A stretch of DNA of 64,000 nt from Pachypanchax playfairii (lineage: Eukaryota; Chordata; Actinopteri; Cyprinodontiformes; Aplocheilidae), in contig SSNP01000019.1 of the NCBI GenBank assembly GCA_006937955.1, positions 3,445,443 to 3,509,442 on the forward strand, in the 5' to 3' direction. Below, piece by piece: positions 13,501-26,975 of the stretch. How positions within the stretch are numbered: position 1 is the first letter of the stretch; each line of letters begins with the position of its first letter. Both the position numbers and the translations under genes were made by a program. The notes below the pieces were generated by a model. It did not search any database and was not told the DNA's origin. It worked only from the letters and a program-made list of their open reading frames with translations.

Positions 13501-15209
13501 TTATTATCAGTGTTTTTAGTTGATGAGCAGATCGATCGATTTGTGTTGTGATGTTTGATGGTAAAGTCTTTCTGTGTTCCGCCTTCAGGCCACCCGACTT
13601 GTCTGCAGTTCACTCCGGTGATGATGGCTGCAGTGAAGACGTACCGCTGGCAGTGCATCGAGTGCAAATGCTGCAACGTTTGTGGCACGTCAGAGAACGA
13701 TGTGAGTCTCCGTAAACACACCCCGGTCTATCCCTGTGTCACCTGTCAGCTGCCAGAGTTGGAAAAATAACTCAATTATTTTCCTAAAGTAACTTATTTT
13801 TAACCTCACGGTTCTTAATGTTTAACGAGGGTCAGAAGGAGCAAATGGCTGGTGACTCAGTGGAAGAGATGATTATTTTTCCCGTTGCCTTTCAGGACAG
13901 CAAGAGTTTTGGGTTCACTAGTTACCAGGTTTCATTTTTCAGTAAATCTCCAGTGACCCAGAGTCTCCTCATTAGATTCAGAACATTTCAGGAGAAATCT
14001 GCCACCAAAATGTTGATGAAAGCACTTCCTGTTTCCGTGTGTGGGTTCGCTTATAATTAGCCTTCATTTGTGCCGACACACTGAATGTCAGCAGATCAGT
14101 CGTGAGTGATGGTGAAGGTCAGCTGTTATCCTCAGGGGTTAATTTGGCATAAGCTGCAGTGTTGTTTAAAGGTTGAACTCTTCCACTTCCATCGGTGCAA
14201 AGCTATGAAATACTCCAAAAACTCTACACACAGCATCCTCGTCTGTGCTGTTGTCTAATCTGATCCTTGACTCTGTTAATCAGCTCATTGTGTTGGAATT
14301 TGGATTATAAACACAGTTGGACAGAATCTGATTTGAACTCTTTTATAATTTAAGGAACTATTATCTGATGAGTAAGTTATCACCATGTTTTGTTTTCTGC
14401 AGGACCAGCTGCTGTTCTGTGATGACTGTGACCGAGGCTACCACATGTACTGCCTAACTCCACCCATGACTGAACCACCGGAGGGTAAGCTGCTGCTTCA
14501 CTGCAGCTGGTACCTGATCAGAACCACTGGTGTCGTAAAGGTCACCTGCATTGCAGCAGTTGCCTAATGAGTCTGAACTCCTGCATCTTCCTCTGATTAT
14601 TCATGAGGAGCGTTCAAGTGACCTTCTGAACTTTAATGACCTCTTAAGCATCACACTGTGCATGAAAAGTTATAGAAAACATGGGGTCTCCTAGTGGGGG
14701 GTCAGAAGCTTTAATCTCTTTGAATAAACTGACCAACAGTCAATCCAACAGATGCAGAATGTAGCTGCACGCATGCAGCACGTACTGCAGTACTAGCAGG
14801 AGCTTTTCAGAGTATATAAATCATGTTTTTATTGTCTGTTACCACAATAAACCTCCACATAACACGTCTTGTTCATGACTATAGAACATGCGAGGAGAGT
14901 TAGAGTGAGATTAACCACGTGTCATGTGCAGAAACCTTTAGGTTGTTGGTTTTTGACCTGATTGATCAGTTATTCGTTAATTCATTTTTTTTCAGTCAGA
15001 TCAGCAACTCTTGCTCGTTATTCCCTCATCTGTCAGAAACTGAATTACTTTACCGTGTTCTGATTTTTAGGGTCAGTTTATCGACCCGGCTGCTCAGACT
15101 GAATGTTTCTGTGTTCGTTTCAGGGAGTTGGAGCTGCCACCTGTGTCTGGCTCTGCTGAAGGACAAAGCCTCCATATACCAGCAGAACCAGAGCTCCGCC
15201 CCCGAGTGA
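9179..15209 (+). CDS. dpf2: Zinc finger protein DPF2 (requiem, BAF45D)
   Basis: DPF2 is a subunit of BAF (SWI/SNF) chromatin-remodelling complexes; its double PHD finger reads acylated histone H3. Eleven coding exons join without a phase break: 9179-9210, 10574-10734, 10815-10922, 11119-11312, 11466-11558, 11691-11775, 12231-12365, 12935-13066, 13589-13701, 14403-14484 and 15124-15209. They give 406 residues. The N-terminal Requiem domain reads LGEQYYRDAMEQCHSYNARL. An acidic DDLDDEDFEDE stretch and a basic patch follow. Then comes the C2H2 Kruppel-type finger ([20 protein letters not shown]) and tandem PHD fingers with all zinc ligands (CDFC, CSDC, CIECKCC, CDDC, CHLC). Length and order match vertebrate DPF2 better than DPF1 or DPF3. 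Teleosts also have a dpf2-like copy, so this could be that duplicate. Intron 1 contains a poly-C tract with an assembly gap. A + strand AATAAA at 16612 is a plausible polyadenylation signal. Confidence 0.95.
10503..10566. repeat. Poly-C homopolymer with 10-base assembly gap
   Basis: A run of C continues to 10536, is broken by ten N bases at 10537-10546, and resumes until an A interrupts it near 10563. It lies at the 3' end of dpf2 intron 1 and forms the pyrimidine tract just before the exon 2 acceptor at 10571-10573. The true length is unknown. Confidence 0.95.
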
Positions 15210-17039
15210 TAACAGAACACGAAGTCCCACCTCTCAGCACCAGTACCCCCACCCCCAGTTCAGAACCTCCTCTCAGTCCGGATGGCCGGGCTCTGTCCAG
15301 AAGCAGCTGGATCAGATCGCAGGTCAGCTTTACAAGTCGTTCTCATCTACAGCGTTAGCCGGGGGACTTTGAACACAAACAGACCTCAGATCAGTCAACG
15401 TGGGAATTAAACCATCACCACCAGAGTCCCTGAGACCTGCTGTCTAACGTAACATATCGTGTGTAAATACATGTTAGATACACACCTCTTACTGGACTGT
15501 TACACACACAGAGATCGAGCGCATGCAGTATCCATAGTAACTGCCGTCTCCATGGGAACACCCAGGAGAAAAAGGATTAGCATCACAACTAATTTATCAG
15601 CAGCCCTTCACACTCTAAAGACACAGCGTGGACTGTTGAGACGACACGATTCGACTTCTTTTAAATGATCATTTTTACTCACCCAAAGTGACGCCATGAA
15701 GGCGTCGCCGCCACACACACGATCAAAGAGTATTCTTATTGTTTCTGGTTACTTGTGGGCTTTTGTAGTGGCTTTTGTCTGTGTGTACTGTTGTCCCATC
15801 CAAATTGAGTATTTGTGTGTTTTGAAGAGGTTTTTCCAGTAAATAGTCACAAATCACAGACACAAATCATGACTCATCACTATAAAGTAACGGGACAAAA
15901 AGGCGGTAAAACAAGTCAGCTCAAAAGTTTATGACGATGCTTCTTGAAATCCAACTTTTTATCATCCGGAGGATTAAAAGAAATCCGTTGTTTCAAACAC
16001 TACACAAAACACAGATGAGTACTTCATTAATAAACCGAGAGTTCAGTCTTTTTTCAAGAATTTTATTTTGAAAATCTCATGATTATTGGGAAAGCTGATG
16101 GCAGTTTCATGTCCTAGTTCCTGCTTGGACCACGAGGCTGCAGCGTTTCTCTGAGACGTGTTTAGTGATAATTTGGCAGCTTTTCACATGAAACAGCTGC
16201 TGTCGAACCAGCGACACGCGCCCATTTAAAACTGCAGCTGTTCTTTTAAATCGTCACACTCGAACTCATTTGCATGCAGAACAGACACAGATCCACATCA
16301 CACGTGTTTCTTGGGTTTTATTTTGTTTTCTACATTTGATATTGCCTAATATTCTGTTAGGATTAGGAGTTTTTACTAGTTGAATTTTGTAAAGTCTGGT
16401 CTTGCAAACACTTGGATATATATCTCCTGATGCATTCTATGTACTGTATGGACTTTTCTATTTTTGTTATGACTGTGAAATGTTATAAAATCAGTTGATT
16501 TTTCCAGAACTGTCAAACTTTCATCTTAAGTATTTGTAACATGACGTACTTTGTTGTACTTTTTTTAATTTTTACATTTCTTTTGTATTGAAGCAGATTT
16601 AGCCCAACTTAAATAAAACTCTTTAAAATGTGTAAATTATTACCGATTTAAATTTAATTACTGGCTCATTTATCATGTTCATTCATTTATTATTAGTCGG
16701 CTGGTTCTGTAAATATGAGTTCTAGTTCTCCATTTACACTAATTTAACACAAGTCTCACGTATGTCGTGCCTTTAGGTGAAAAAGTGACACAGTTGTGGA
16801 GCTCATGCCTAAAAATGTTTGAATTATCTGTGTGAGTGATGACCAGAGGAAGTAAAGCGTCTTCATGCTCGTACAGTTTCATATCTATATAAAAGTATGT
16901 TGATTTTTACGTTTATAAGTACTGTGTTTAAGATTCTGTGTACTCAAAGTAACACAAAGTTCAGTTTTTACTAGGAACTCAGCCAACCCGTCCTTCATCT
17001 GTGGAGCTGTCTCTGGTGCTGAACCCTGGTCACTGGACC

Positions 17040-17175
17040 AGCAAACAAAGAGATCTGGGTTTACTTCCAGACTTCCATCCATTTCTTCTACTTATCCAAG
17101 GTCAGTGTCACAGAGGTATCAGGTCCAGGAGGGAAACCAGAGACATCCCACACCAGTGAATTTAGTGGAACGTGT
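17040..17175. repeat. Degraded teleost interspersed repeat fragment
   Basis: The words CCATCCATTTCTTCTACTTATCCAA, then AGGTCAGTGTCACAG and a stretch about a reviewed, bound and packaged text-like GGAGGGAAACCAGAGACATCCCA order, resemble the head of a very common fish repeat. That repeat starts TCCATCCATTTTCT...CTTATCC. The resemblance is from memory and the copy is diverged. Confidence 0.35.
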
Positions 17176-17652
17176 ATTTCCTGTTCCCCTCCGATGACGT
17201 GCAGAAGGCCGATCACCAGACAGAACGAGCTCCATTTCTGCAGCTTGTATCGTGGGTTTATATCCCAGAATAAAAGGTGAATATTTCATATTAAGATCTC
17301 TGGAATTTTAGTTTGCAGTTTTGATTCTGGCAGCTTGTAAAATCAGGTTTTTTACTGAATGTGGCCGTTCGCTGCAGCATGTTGCAAGAAATATTATTAA
17401 ATTCAAATGAAAAGACTCTGAGGTCAATGTATGAAAATACTTCAGGTATGTGATTCTGAAATAAGATTAGTTAGTACTTATGAGACTGTAAAGATGACGT
17501 TTAAATGAATTTTTTTAAGTAAAAGAAGCTTTAATTCTTTATTCTGATCCTTCTAAGATGCTCAGACTGCTGCCAGTTTTACACTCAAGTGAAAAATTAT
17601 TCAAACTAAAACAATTTTCAGGCACAGAAGAGAAATCTTGCACAACAATGTG

Positions 17653-17658
17653 TTTTAT
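17653..17658 (-). terminator. Polyadenylation signal of the slc24 exchanger gene
   Basis: AATAAA on the minus strand about 480 bases beyond the exchanger stop codon at 18139. No other gene on this strand lies between, so it is the best candidate for the end of this transcript. Confidence 0.5.
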
Positions 17659-18138
17659 TGCACTCATCCCCATGAAACTGGATCAGTGACTCTCCAGACA
17701 AACATTCAGAAACACTTTCAGTGTGGAAAAGCTTTAAAAGGAGGGCGGGGTTAAAAACGAGGGCAGGACGACAGTGAATTAGTGCAAATATGTGGAGAGT
17801 TGATCAGCCATGCTACTTTAGTTACAGCCACAAAGATGAGATGAAAAGTGACACTGCAGCACAAACTGAGAAGCAACGTTAGAATCTAAAACATATGATC
17901 GTGTTATTTGTGTAGTAAGTAAACTAACTTCAGGGTGTAAGAACACAAAATAGGACACTATAAATTTCTTGTGACACACTGGGTTGCGAAGTGGAAGTGC
18001 TTCAGTACAAAACAGTTTAAAATATTCATTTATCAAATGTAAACAACATCGCTTACAGACGTCCGTTAATGCCAGCAGTGAAGGTTTAAAACAAATCAGG
18101 CCTCATGTCTGAGTTCACTGGGAGTGTGTTTGTGTTCT

Positions 18139-21100
18139 TTACAGCTTCTCAAAAGCGACGGAACAGAGAAGGAAGATGGCGTAAAGCAGCAGGAGACAGA
18201 GACCCAACCTGCGGTCCAACCTCCAGCGGTTCAGATGGACACACAGAACCTGAGGACGGACGCAGAGACACAATATGAGAAAGGTCAGCCTTCATTTCCT
18301 GTTGAGATTCATCTCGCAGAATCTTATTAAGTCAATCATAAGCTCTCTGGTTTGGCACCAGACAAAAGATAAGATCAAAATGATGAAGTGAGGAAAAGCA
18401 GGAACCTGAAGCCACCGTGAAATCTCAGGTTTGGATCTACTCACAGTGAGTGTGACCGAGGCCAGCAGCAGAATCACAGAGTAAACCAGACCTTTGCTGT
18501 TGATTGTCACCTAAAATCAGAAGAACAAAAACACTCTAAAACAACATTTCTTACACCGATCACATCATATGTCTCAAATATAGATTTTTCTGTTGCAGAA
18601 ATATTTGAACATTTGGAGTTTCGGCTTGTTTGAGGCAGCAAAAACCTTCAATTTAATGTTGAAGTAAAAGAAAAAAAAAAAAAAGTAAAAATGCGCCTCC
18701 TAGTGGCTGACTGCAAAAGAAGATTTTTAAGTCCCGCCCTCTCAGTGTAAACAAATAGGACATTTTTCTGATCAAAAATATAAAAAAAAACACCTCAGAT
18801 AATTGACTTCTGTTTGTTCACATAGTTTTTATCTTGATGCAGATCAGATATTTATTTTGTAATACTTGTAGCTCTAGTTGTTTAAATTTTTAAAATGCTG
18901 TAGCTGTGAGCGAAGAAGAAAGCAGGACTTTCAGCACCCACGACTCAGACTCTGATTCCAGAAATCCAACATGGCAGCTCCTGTAAAATTAATATTACAG
19001 CTTCATTTTGACCAGTAGAAGCAGACGGAGACTCTAGTTATTATTCATATCAATAAGAAAACTAAGCGAGGGTCCCTAGAACCGTTTTCTGACTTATTTA
19101 GTATCTTAACCAGATGGTTCATAAACACAGTTCCTGTGTGTAATACGAGCGGTTACCACTGATCCGTAGCTGACGATGAGAGTCCTCAGTGCCCAGGGGA
19201 AGCCCAGGCCCAGCAGCACGTCAAAGATGTTACTGCCAATGGAGTTGGACACAGCCATGTCCCCCAGTCCTGCAACATTTAACATTATTCATGAATCTCC
19301 AACGTGACAGTAAATCTGCATGTTCACGCAATTCTGTCCTAATAATGTCAAAGCTCATTGTTTTATATGACTTCTGTTTATCTGAGATGGTTCCCAGTTA
19401 GTTTGATGAATTAACTTTGATTAATAAGGAGTGAATCAGTGTCAACTTGTGGATCTTTAGTTCTAATCCTAAAAACCTGAAAACTTTTGAGTCCAACAGA
19501 ACTATAAGGAAACAACGTCTGGCTCCTGCTGTGTTGAATCCTTCATAGAAACATGAAATAAACATTAAACAGTGTTTAACATGTGCTGCAGTTTGATTCA
19601 TGAGGTGGTATAAAAGCCAGTGCTTGTTATTGGAAGCAACACGTGCACACCTTGTCGTGCGACAATGAGACTGGCCATACAGTCGGGAACACTAGTGCCG
19701 GCTGCGAGAAAAGTGATGCCCATGATGACGTCCGGGATCCCGAGCGTGTAGCTGATTATGGTCACCTAGAAGAGGAAAGGATGGTCACATGACTGTGTGT
19801 GTGTCCACGGAAGCTGCTGCATCTGTGTGAGATCCTCACCATCCAGACCATGAGGTAGGAGAAGAGGGCTATCCAGAGCGTGGAGGACAGGAAGGTGAGC
19901 AGGTACCAGCGCTCCCATCGCGGCTGGCTACAGTCAGGGATGGTGCAGTGAAGCAGGAAGCTCAGAGGCCAAGACAGTAGCCACTTCAGTCGCACACACC
20001 AACCGTCTGAACAAACACAAACACAGAGTCACAACAGAATCACTCAACTTTTAAATTATTCACTCGGTACCGCCTGAATGTATCTGTGAGTCTGTCTCCC
20101 TTTAACGAGCTCCATTAGCTGAAAAACCACCTTTTGAACTGTGAAACATCAACTGAAGATGTTTCTGTCGTTACAGTAACAGTTGATATCTGTTCCCAGG
20201 CATATAAATGACTCAGAGTAGCTTTTATTTTGAAAAGTCTGATGCATTGTGTGGTCCAGTTTCTGATCTTTAGTTTGAATCATTCTGTTCAGGAGCTGTA
20301 AACAGATATTTGTCTGTATTTAGAGATTCAGAATCAAAGTGGTGCTTCATGAACAGCTCTTCTCCAGGTCTCTCACCTGGCAGGATGAAGGGTTTGAACG
20401 GAGTGTTCTCCTCCTCTCCTTCCTGTTGCTCCTCCTCTTCCTCCTCTTCCGGCTCCTTCAGCTGTGAGCTCCCACCCGTCTCTGCCCCCGATCCTTTAAC
20501 CGTCTCCTTCTCCCCCTCCTGCGGCTGCCTGTCTCTCTCAGCCGTCGCCCCGTTCTCTCTCCCCCAAGTTCCACTAGCAGCCGAAACTTCCTCGGCCAGG
20601 GCCGCCCCTTCCTCCGGGCTCGCCCGAGCCCGGATCAGCCTCTGCCGCTGTGGGAGGGGAGAGAAAAAAGCTTTGAGGCTTTCAAAAAGCTTATGGACAT
20701 GATTGAATCCAAATGAAGGTAACGAGATGAGAAGATGCAGGTGGAGTGATCTCCTCTCATTCAGCAGAGGAGGTTTAAACTCTGATCAGACATGAACAGG
20801 AGCAGTGAGATCTTTGGAAGGTACCTTTGGATAGTGAACACACATACAAGAGGGCTGAGAGAAAAAGGAAATCAGATGTCTGGCAGTAAATGACACATCA
20901 AGCAGCACTTTGAGTTTCTATTTGCAGGTTTATTATGTTGATCTTGTTTATACTGAAACAGAAATCCATTTCCTTCCCATCTGATACGAGTTCTAAAAGC
21001 TTGTGCTTGAGGCATCTTATGATTGGCACTAATAACAAACTAAATCTCTGACATATTTACTCATTTAACATCTGTAAAAAGAGAAACTTACTGTTTTGAA

Positions 21101-24100
21101 GTTGGCAACTAGTGATAAAACAAAATAGAATATAATCTGGACAAAAATCTTTTATTTTCATAAAGTTTGGTGAAAGAACGGCTAAAAGAGTTCATTAGTT
21201 TTAAAAACAAGCTTCATATATGTTAAATAATAGTTTTGTTAGTAATAAATTAAAGTAGTGCATCTATATTTAAATAAATCCCAGTCAGCTGACCTGATGA
21301 AGGCGGGGGGGTGTGGTGTGAGCGTGTGCGCAGTACCTCGCTGATGACTATGCGTCCTGCCATGCGCAGGCGGGTGTAAGGGGGGAAATGCGTGGTGATG
21401 AGAAGGCGAAGGCTTGCCTCTGAGAAGGTGAGCTGGTGGGGGTGCAGGTTCAGAAGCTCATCCACCATCACCACAGCTGAGTCCTGACTGGCCACAACAC
21501 ACGACTCTGAGGACGAGAGGGACGAACGTCAGCAGCACATGAGTGATGGAACAGTTAGATGAACAGAGGAGCAGGATGGAGAGAGAAAACGATTTCATTC
21601 TATTTCTGAATCCCTCAGAGACGGAAGTGGCTTTGACTGGCAGCTGTAACCGTGTCAGCGGGTCTGATGTGCCGACTGAAGCTTTTGATGTCGTGGACAA
21701 ACACACAAAGACGAGCTCGTGCACCTGGCTTCAGCGGCACCATGTCGTTTTCACAATCCGCAGCGTTTCCGACGGCAGTGGTCCGTCTCAGGCTGCTGAG
21801 ACACGGCTGACCGTCCACGCTGCAGTGTCTCTCCACCAGGCGACACAGAGATCTGTTGAACCTGCACAAACACACCCAACTCATTACCTCAGCTGTAAAT
21901 ATACTCTGTCCTAAAAGGAGGAAGAGACTCACTTCATGATGGTTATATAGATCCCATACATGGAGATCAGGATGATGGTCTCCCACCTGGAACACGAAAC
22001 AAGCCTCTCAATCTCAATTAGCAGTTTAATCTAATTAACAGACTTGTGAATAAAAATAAATAGTTAATAATTTCCATCTTACCACAAGACCTTTTCATCA
22101 TAGATCACCTGTAAATAATTTTATTTATGACAACACGATCCACATTTATTTGTTGATTCATTTTGCTGTGGTTGCAGATTTTTCCAGTGTAAATGCTGTT
22201 GTAATTTCATTTAAAGGCTTTCTTACCAGAATAAGCACCAATATGGAGAGAATGTAGAAAACAGCATCACGAAACAACGGCCACCAGCTCAGAGAGATGG
22301 ACTGCAGAGAGAACAAGGAGGAAGGGTGATAAAAACTGGGAAACACGCTGAGCTTTTTCTGTCGCCCTGTTGGATAAAAACGAAACACACCTGACCGGTG
22401 AAGATGCCACAGAGGCCGATGATGACGAGGATGTTAAAAACAGCTGATCCCACGATAGTTCCTACACCGACGTCCCCCTTTGTGATGAACACACCTGAAA
22501 CCAGAGGATACGAATCTTTACCAGTGACGTCAGCAATCACGCCTCTTCCCCTAACATGTTTAATTTTGAAGGCCATTAACAGATGGACATATTTTCTTTA
22601 TTCTCCATATAGAAATGTTTTATTTTCACTTAATGTTTTTATTGTTAAAACTCTGGGTGAGTAATATTTACAATTTATTATCTAAAATTACACGAAGCAA
22701 AACTTCATAAACAGGTTTTATTTAGCTTGAAATGTTATATCTTATTGATTTATTTCAACTTATCTACCTACTTATAAGCAGAATGAGCCTTAATTTGAGG
22801 CCACTTGATGTGAAGATGCTGAACTGTTGGTGAAACTGAAGCTGTGAGATCCAGATTAGAAGTAGGTATCCAGAAAGTGTTTTATTTTGAAAACCCATTC
22901 ATATACACTGAGGGGGCGCTGTCTCNGGACTTGAATTGCAACTGCAAGTGAGTGATTAGACGAACATTTAACTGACCAATCAAAGAGGTGAAGAGCTCTG
23001 GGGCGGAGCTTCCAGCAGCCATGAAGGTTGCCCCGGCAACATCCTGACTGAGATCAAGGTTCTGATGGACAGAGTTTAAACCAGATGTTAGAATTTAATG
23101 AGATAATTGCAAACAAACTGCTTGGAACTTTCTTTTTAAGACATCAGAAAGCAGCAAAAACCACCAGAATAATGAATGAAATCAAATCAAATCAACATGC
23201 TGGAGATGAAACAGTTATTTGTAGTTATAAAAACAAATATATTCAGTTTTTATTTTGTTCCGACCTCTGATACTTTTTCCAGTGATGGTACAAAGTAAAC
23301 ATCACACACTATGGCCAGTGCATGAAACATGTAGATCGCCTGTTATAAAACAGAAAACACATTTAAAACATATTTGTTAGTAGAATTAACTACATTTCCA
23401 TTTGAGACGGAGCTGACACTCACACAGAGAACGTGAAGCAGGACGGCTCCCTGTCTCCTCTGATCAGGAGTAAAGACGTCCTCTGGAAACTCATTTATGG
23501 CTGAAGAAGACAGAGTGAAATCTCATCATGATTAAAACAAGACGAAATTCTGAAGAACATCTCAAATCAAAATAAAACTCTTCCGAACTGAGCTGCTTTG
23601 TTTCTATGTTGCAGTTCTAAGTAACAGATTTTTGGGGTGATTTTTCTGTTCTGGATCAGAACCTACTTTGAGGAACCTCAACTGCAGCACCTGCAGTAGT
23701 CCTTAATAATCTGACTGAGTCTCTCCTTCAGCAGCTGCTCATTGACACGACAGGCTCACGGAGACGAAATCACAAACGGGATTAATGCTCTTAATGTGTC
23801 GGATGAGCAGGTTTCTTTAACGTTAGCACTTTCCTCAAAAACCTGCTTTCTAATGTCTAGAAAACCACCATCACTGAATAACTACTGAACTAATAATGAA
23901 TCCAGATGTTAAAGATGTTTTAATAGTCAGTGAATCTTTGTTCATATTTTCATTAAAAAAATTAGAATTCTCAGACTATTGGTTCTTGTATTGGGTTCTA
24001 AAGAGTCAAACAGTTTTCTATACATTTATTTTAAACATTCATAATTAATGAGTGGTTATAAACATTTATTTCAGCTTTACTGTGATTTTAAAGAGTTTGA

Positions 24101-26314
24101 CAGAAACCTCCAGTGTTTAGCTGATCCAGGGTCAGAGGTCAGATTCCTTACTGGCTTGACAAACAGCTGCAAGTTGTTAAAGTTGTTGCATCAAAAATAA
24201 AAATCTTTAAGAAGATGTAATGTTTGTAATTACTGGCAACAATTATAATTAATCCAATCAAACTCCGTCCTTCACCTGGACGTCGCTCGTCTCTGCTTGT
24301 GCTCATATCCTGTTGGATGTATGTCTTGTATCCATAGCAACAAGCTCCGAGGATACTTTAAGGTTAAAATGGTGTCACAGTCATTTTACTGAAAATCCAG
24401 CTGTGTTCCCACTGAGTTCCTCCTTAAAGACACATCCTGTCTCTCCTGAATCCAGCCAGATGTTTTGGACACATGTGATCTCAACAATTAACTTCCTCAC
24501 TTAAATAACTCGGAGCTAAAAGAAGCTTTTGGGACATTTAAAAGGGAACTGTGATTTTTCCCACCACGATTTGTCTGAACAAACATCTGTGTGATAAAAA
24601 GCTAATTTAATCCTGGACAGAGGCAGTTTGAGACAAACAGGCATCGTGTTTAAAAATAGACACTGTGGTGTGAAAATTATATTCATCATTCACAAGATTT
24701 CCTTTAGAAATTCTGCCCAATACAGACTTTTCTCTTGTGGTAATGTGAAGATGTTCAGAAGCCTTTAAACTCAATATTTTACTTCCACGGGTTTCCTAAA
24801 ACCTCATGTTTCAGCTTGTTTGTTTATTTTCAACGTATAATAAATTATTTTCAGTGTTTTTACTGATCAGCTTCTTTTTGTCTGTAAAATTTTAAGAATT
24901 TAGGAACCTGTGAAGTCAAATTTGGGAGAGTAACAACAGGATAAAAGAGATTATAGAGAATTGCAGCTTTTATTGTGGAGGTTTTCACAATCTGCATGTT
25001 AGCTGTTGACAGGTGAGGGAATCAACCCGACACCCATCATGGTTCAGAGGATGAGCTGTGACTCGCCTCTTTGTGTTAATCCTAGTCCCAGAATCAGTTG
25101 AAGTATTTTCAAAATAAAATACAAAAGAACGTGTTTTTTCCTCTGTGAGTTTATCAGTGTTGTTTCATTCCTGAAAGTTACACCTTAAATCTGTCTCCTG
25201 CTCAGATCATCAGACGCTTCTCAGCTGCCCTTCATCCCTTCTCCAGCCCTCCTGTAGGAGGACGGACCTCTGACACGTATCATGAACTCCACCAGCTTGT
25301 TTTAGGGAGATAAATAAATCTTAGATTTTCCACCTGTTATCAGTAAGATGTGAAAGAAAACCAGCATCTCGTTCATGTGAGGACTGGACTGAGGCTCAGG
25401 AACTCATTAGAATTTAAGAGAGACATTCCTCACCTCAGAGTCTGTGTTCTGAACTGATCAGCCTGCAGTCCAGATCAGACTCCAGTAGACAAACACCTTG
25501 GATAATTTCTAATTCATACAATAAAAACTGAAGTTTCTCCTAGATTTTACTGAACTTTCACATTATTACTGAGAAACAGCTTATTTTCCAGAGAGAATAA
25601 TTAAAAGAAACTCGGTGGATTTTCTCTGACAGACTTTCAGCTGGTGTCACTGTTCAGATTCAGATGAGAGCATCTGATCAGCTGATCGTTACCACAGCGG
25701 CACTTTGAACCCCTGTATACATGCAACATTCAATCACTAATTTAGCATTTTGTTTCCTAGCAACCAAGCACCTCAGAAGTCCGACTGTGTTCAAACATCT
25801 GGATTTGCAGAGTTTGAAGAGATGAGGACTGACACGGAGCTGAGAGGAACATCAATCAGATACAAACTGAATCTGGGATTAAATCTGGGATTACTTAACC
25901 ATTACAGATCCAGATTTATGTCTAATTAGCCTATGTTTTTAAAAAGAAGTAAAAAAAAAAAGAACATGTGGGACTGGAAAGACTTACCGGATCTGGAAAC
26001 AGAGTCACTCTGGTTCTGGTTGTCTTGTTTTTGCAGATTAAGGACCCTCTTGGATAAAGACATGCCATGACCCACAGATTGATAAGAGTCTGGAAGAGTT
26101 GGCAGAAACAGAATAACGTCTACAAAAACTCTGTAATCTGTTAATCTGTGTAACGGACTCGGTCATCAGATCAGAATAAAAACATGTTTATTGATATTTG
26201 GCTTGAAGCACCTTGACTGAAGTGAAAGATCCAGGCAGCTGAGACCAGACCCAGTCCACCGACGAGGACCCGGTGAAGCAGCAGCGTCTGCCTCGGTCTC
26301 CTCGGAGCCTTCAT
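18139..26314 (-). CDS. K+-dependent Na+/Ca2+ exchanger, SLC24A3/A4 type
   Basis: NCKX proteins export Ca2+ and K+ in exchange for Na+ across the plasma membrane. Seventeen coding exons keep phase and give 616 residues: 26212-26314, 25988-26089, 23424-23500, 23265-23339, 22977-23061, 22391-22494, 22227-22301, 22083-22108, 21933-21986, 21725-21861, 21337-21506, 20377-20647, 19840-20006, 19651-19765, 19157-19269, 18445-18510 and 18139-18249. An N-terminal hydrophobic signal-like segment (residues 10-33) precedes AINEFPEDVF. The alpha-1 repeat (FMAAGSSAPELFTS, then GTIVGSAVFNIL) starts near residue 131. The alpha-2 repeat (FLAAGTSVPDCMAS, then SNSIGSNIFDVL) starts near residue 500. The central loop holds VVMVDELL and a Glu-rich tract near residue 410. 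MVDELL, SWWPLFRD, THFPP and LDRRLG fit NCKX3 best, with NCKX4 next. The protein ends CSVAFEKL and lacks the EFNVFTFVNLPMC tail of human NCKX3/4. It may be an ohnologue of SLC24A3 rather than its orthologue. Confidence 0.85.
23501..25987. other. Intron 2 of the slc24 exchanger gene
   Basis: A 2.5 kb AT-rich intron between coding exons 2 and 3 (minus strand). Apart from the repeat fragment at 23860-23945 I see no exon, RNA gene or conserved motif. Confidence 0.7.
23860..23945. repeat. Interspersed repeat fragment, copy A
   Basis: About 80 bases (AAAACCACCATCACTGAATAACTACTGAAC and following) match 47447-47530 at roughly 90 percent, with a short extra segment in the other copy. It lies in intron 2 of the exchanger gene. 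The second copy is embedded in a longer repeat, so this is a fragment of the same family. Confidence 0.7.
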
Positions 26315-26640
26315 CCCGCCCGCCGCCGCTGCTCGTCGGTTCTCCGATCAGAACATGCCGCCGCCACCGTCACGGTCCCCGCCTGCCACCACGTTTCAAA
26401 CCGGATCTAACTGGCCTGTTGCTCCCCGGTTCTGGTTTAGCGTTTATCAGCTGCTGCGGCTCGGATCAGGTGAAAGCACCGCGGGCCCGTCCTCTGCATC
26501 CCGGTCCGGAAGAGATCCAGCATCCGCGTGGGATCCGACCGGTCTGCGATCCAGCAGCAGCTCAGATCGTCTCCATCCCTCCTGCTGGATCTAGCTCAGG
26601 GGTTTTCCGGACCGGGAGGGGCTGCTTTCCTCCAGAACAG
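26315..26640 (-). promoter_or_regulatory. GC-rich promoter region of the slc24 exchanger
   Basis: Immediately upstream of the exchanger ATG at 26312-26314 the DNA changes from AT-rich to GC-rich with many CG dinucleotides (CCCGCCCGCCGCCGCTGC, CCGGTCCGG), as in a CpG-island promoter. It probably holds the 5' UTR and transcription start. No TATA box was seen. Confidence 0.5.
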
Positions 26641-26975
26641 ATGGGTGGGTCCAACATGAAGCAGGAAATAACCACAAACTCAAACCGGACTGAACTTCAG
26701 AGAATCACCATGACAACCGTTTCAAACCTCTCACATAAAAATAGGTTTATTCTTTAACAAGGAAGTTACAGGATGAAAACAAACAAAACAAACAAACTTA
26801 AACATGTCTGAACTCTGATTCTGGTTAATTATCAGAACAGTTGAGTTGACATCAGGACGGTGAAGCGACCACGTCGCTCCTGAACTCAGGAAATTAGATG
26901 AAGAGAGAACGTGGGTGACTGGAACGATTCCTGTCTGATATTATCAGCTGGATCCATTCAGAGCTTTGATGGGGG

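Larger units (their letters stand above)
15210..18138. other. 3' UTRs of dpf2 (+) and the slc24 exchanger (-)
   Basis: The left part is the probable dpf2 3' UTR, ending after AATAAA at 16612-16617. The right part is the exchanger 3' UTR, with a minus-strand AATAAA at about 17653-17658 (TTTATT on the + strand). Between them, near 16980-17280, is a degraded interspersed repeat. No coding exon was recognised on either strand. Confidence 0.55.

Noticed and set aside
18124..18330. + strand open frame with acceptor-like and donor-like ends (LLKSDGTEKEDG...)
   Set aside because: The minus strand of the same interval codes the last exon of the exchanger (HLNRWRLDRRLG), which keeps phase with 16 other exons. 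The + frame is a shadow.
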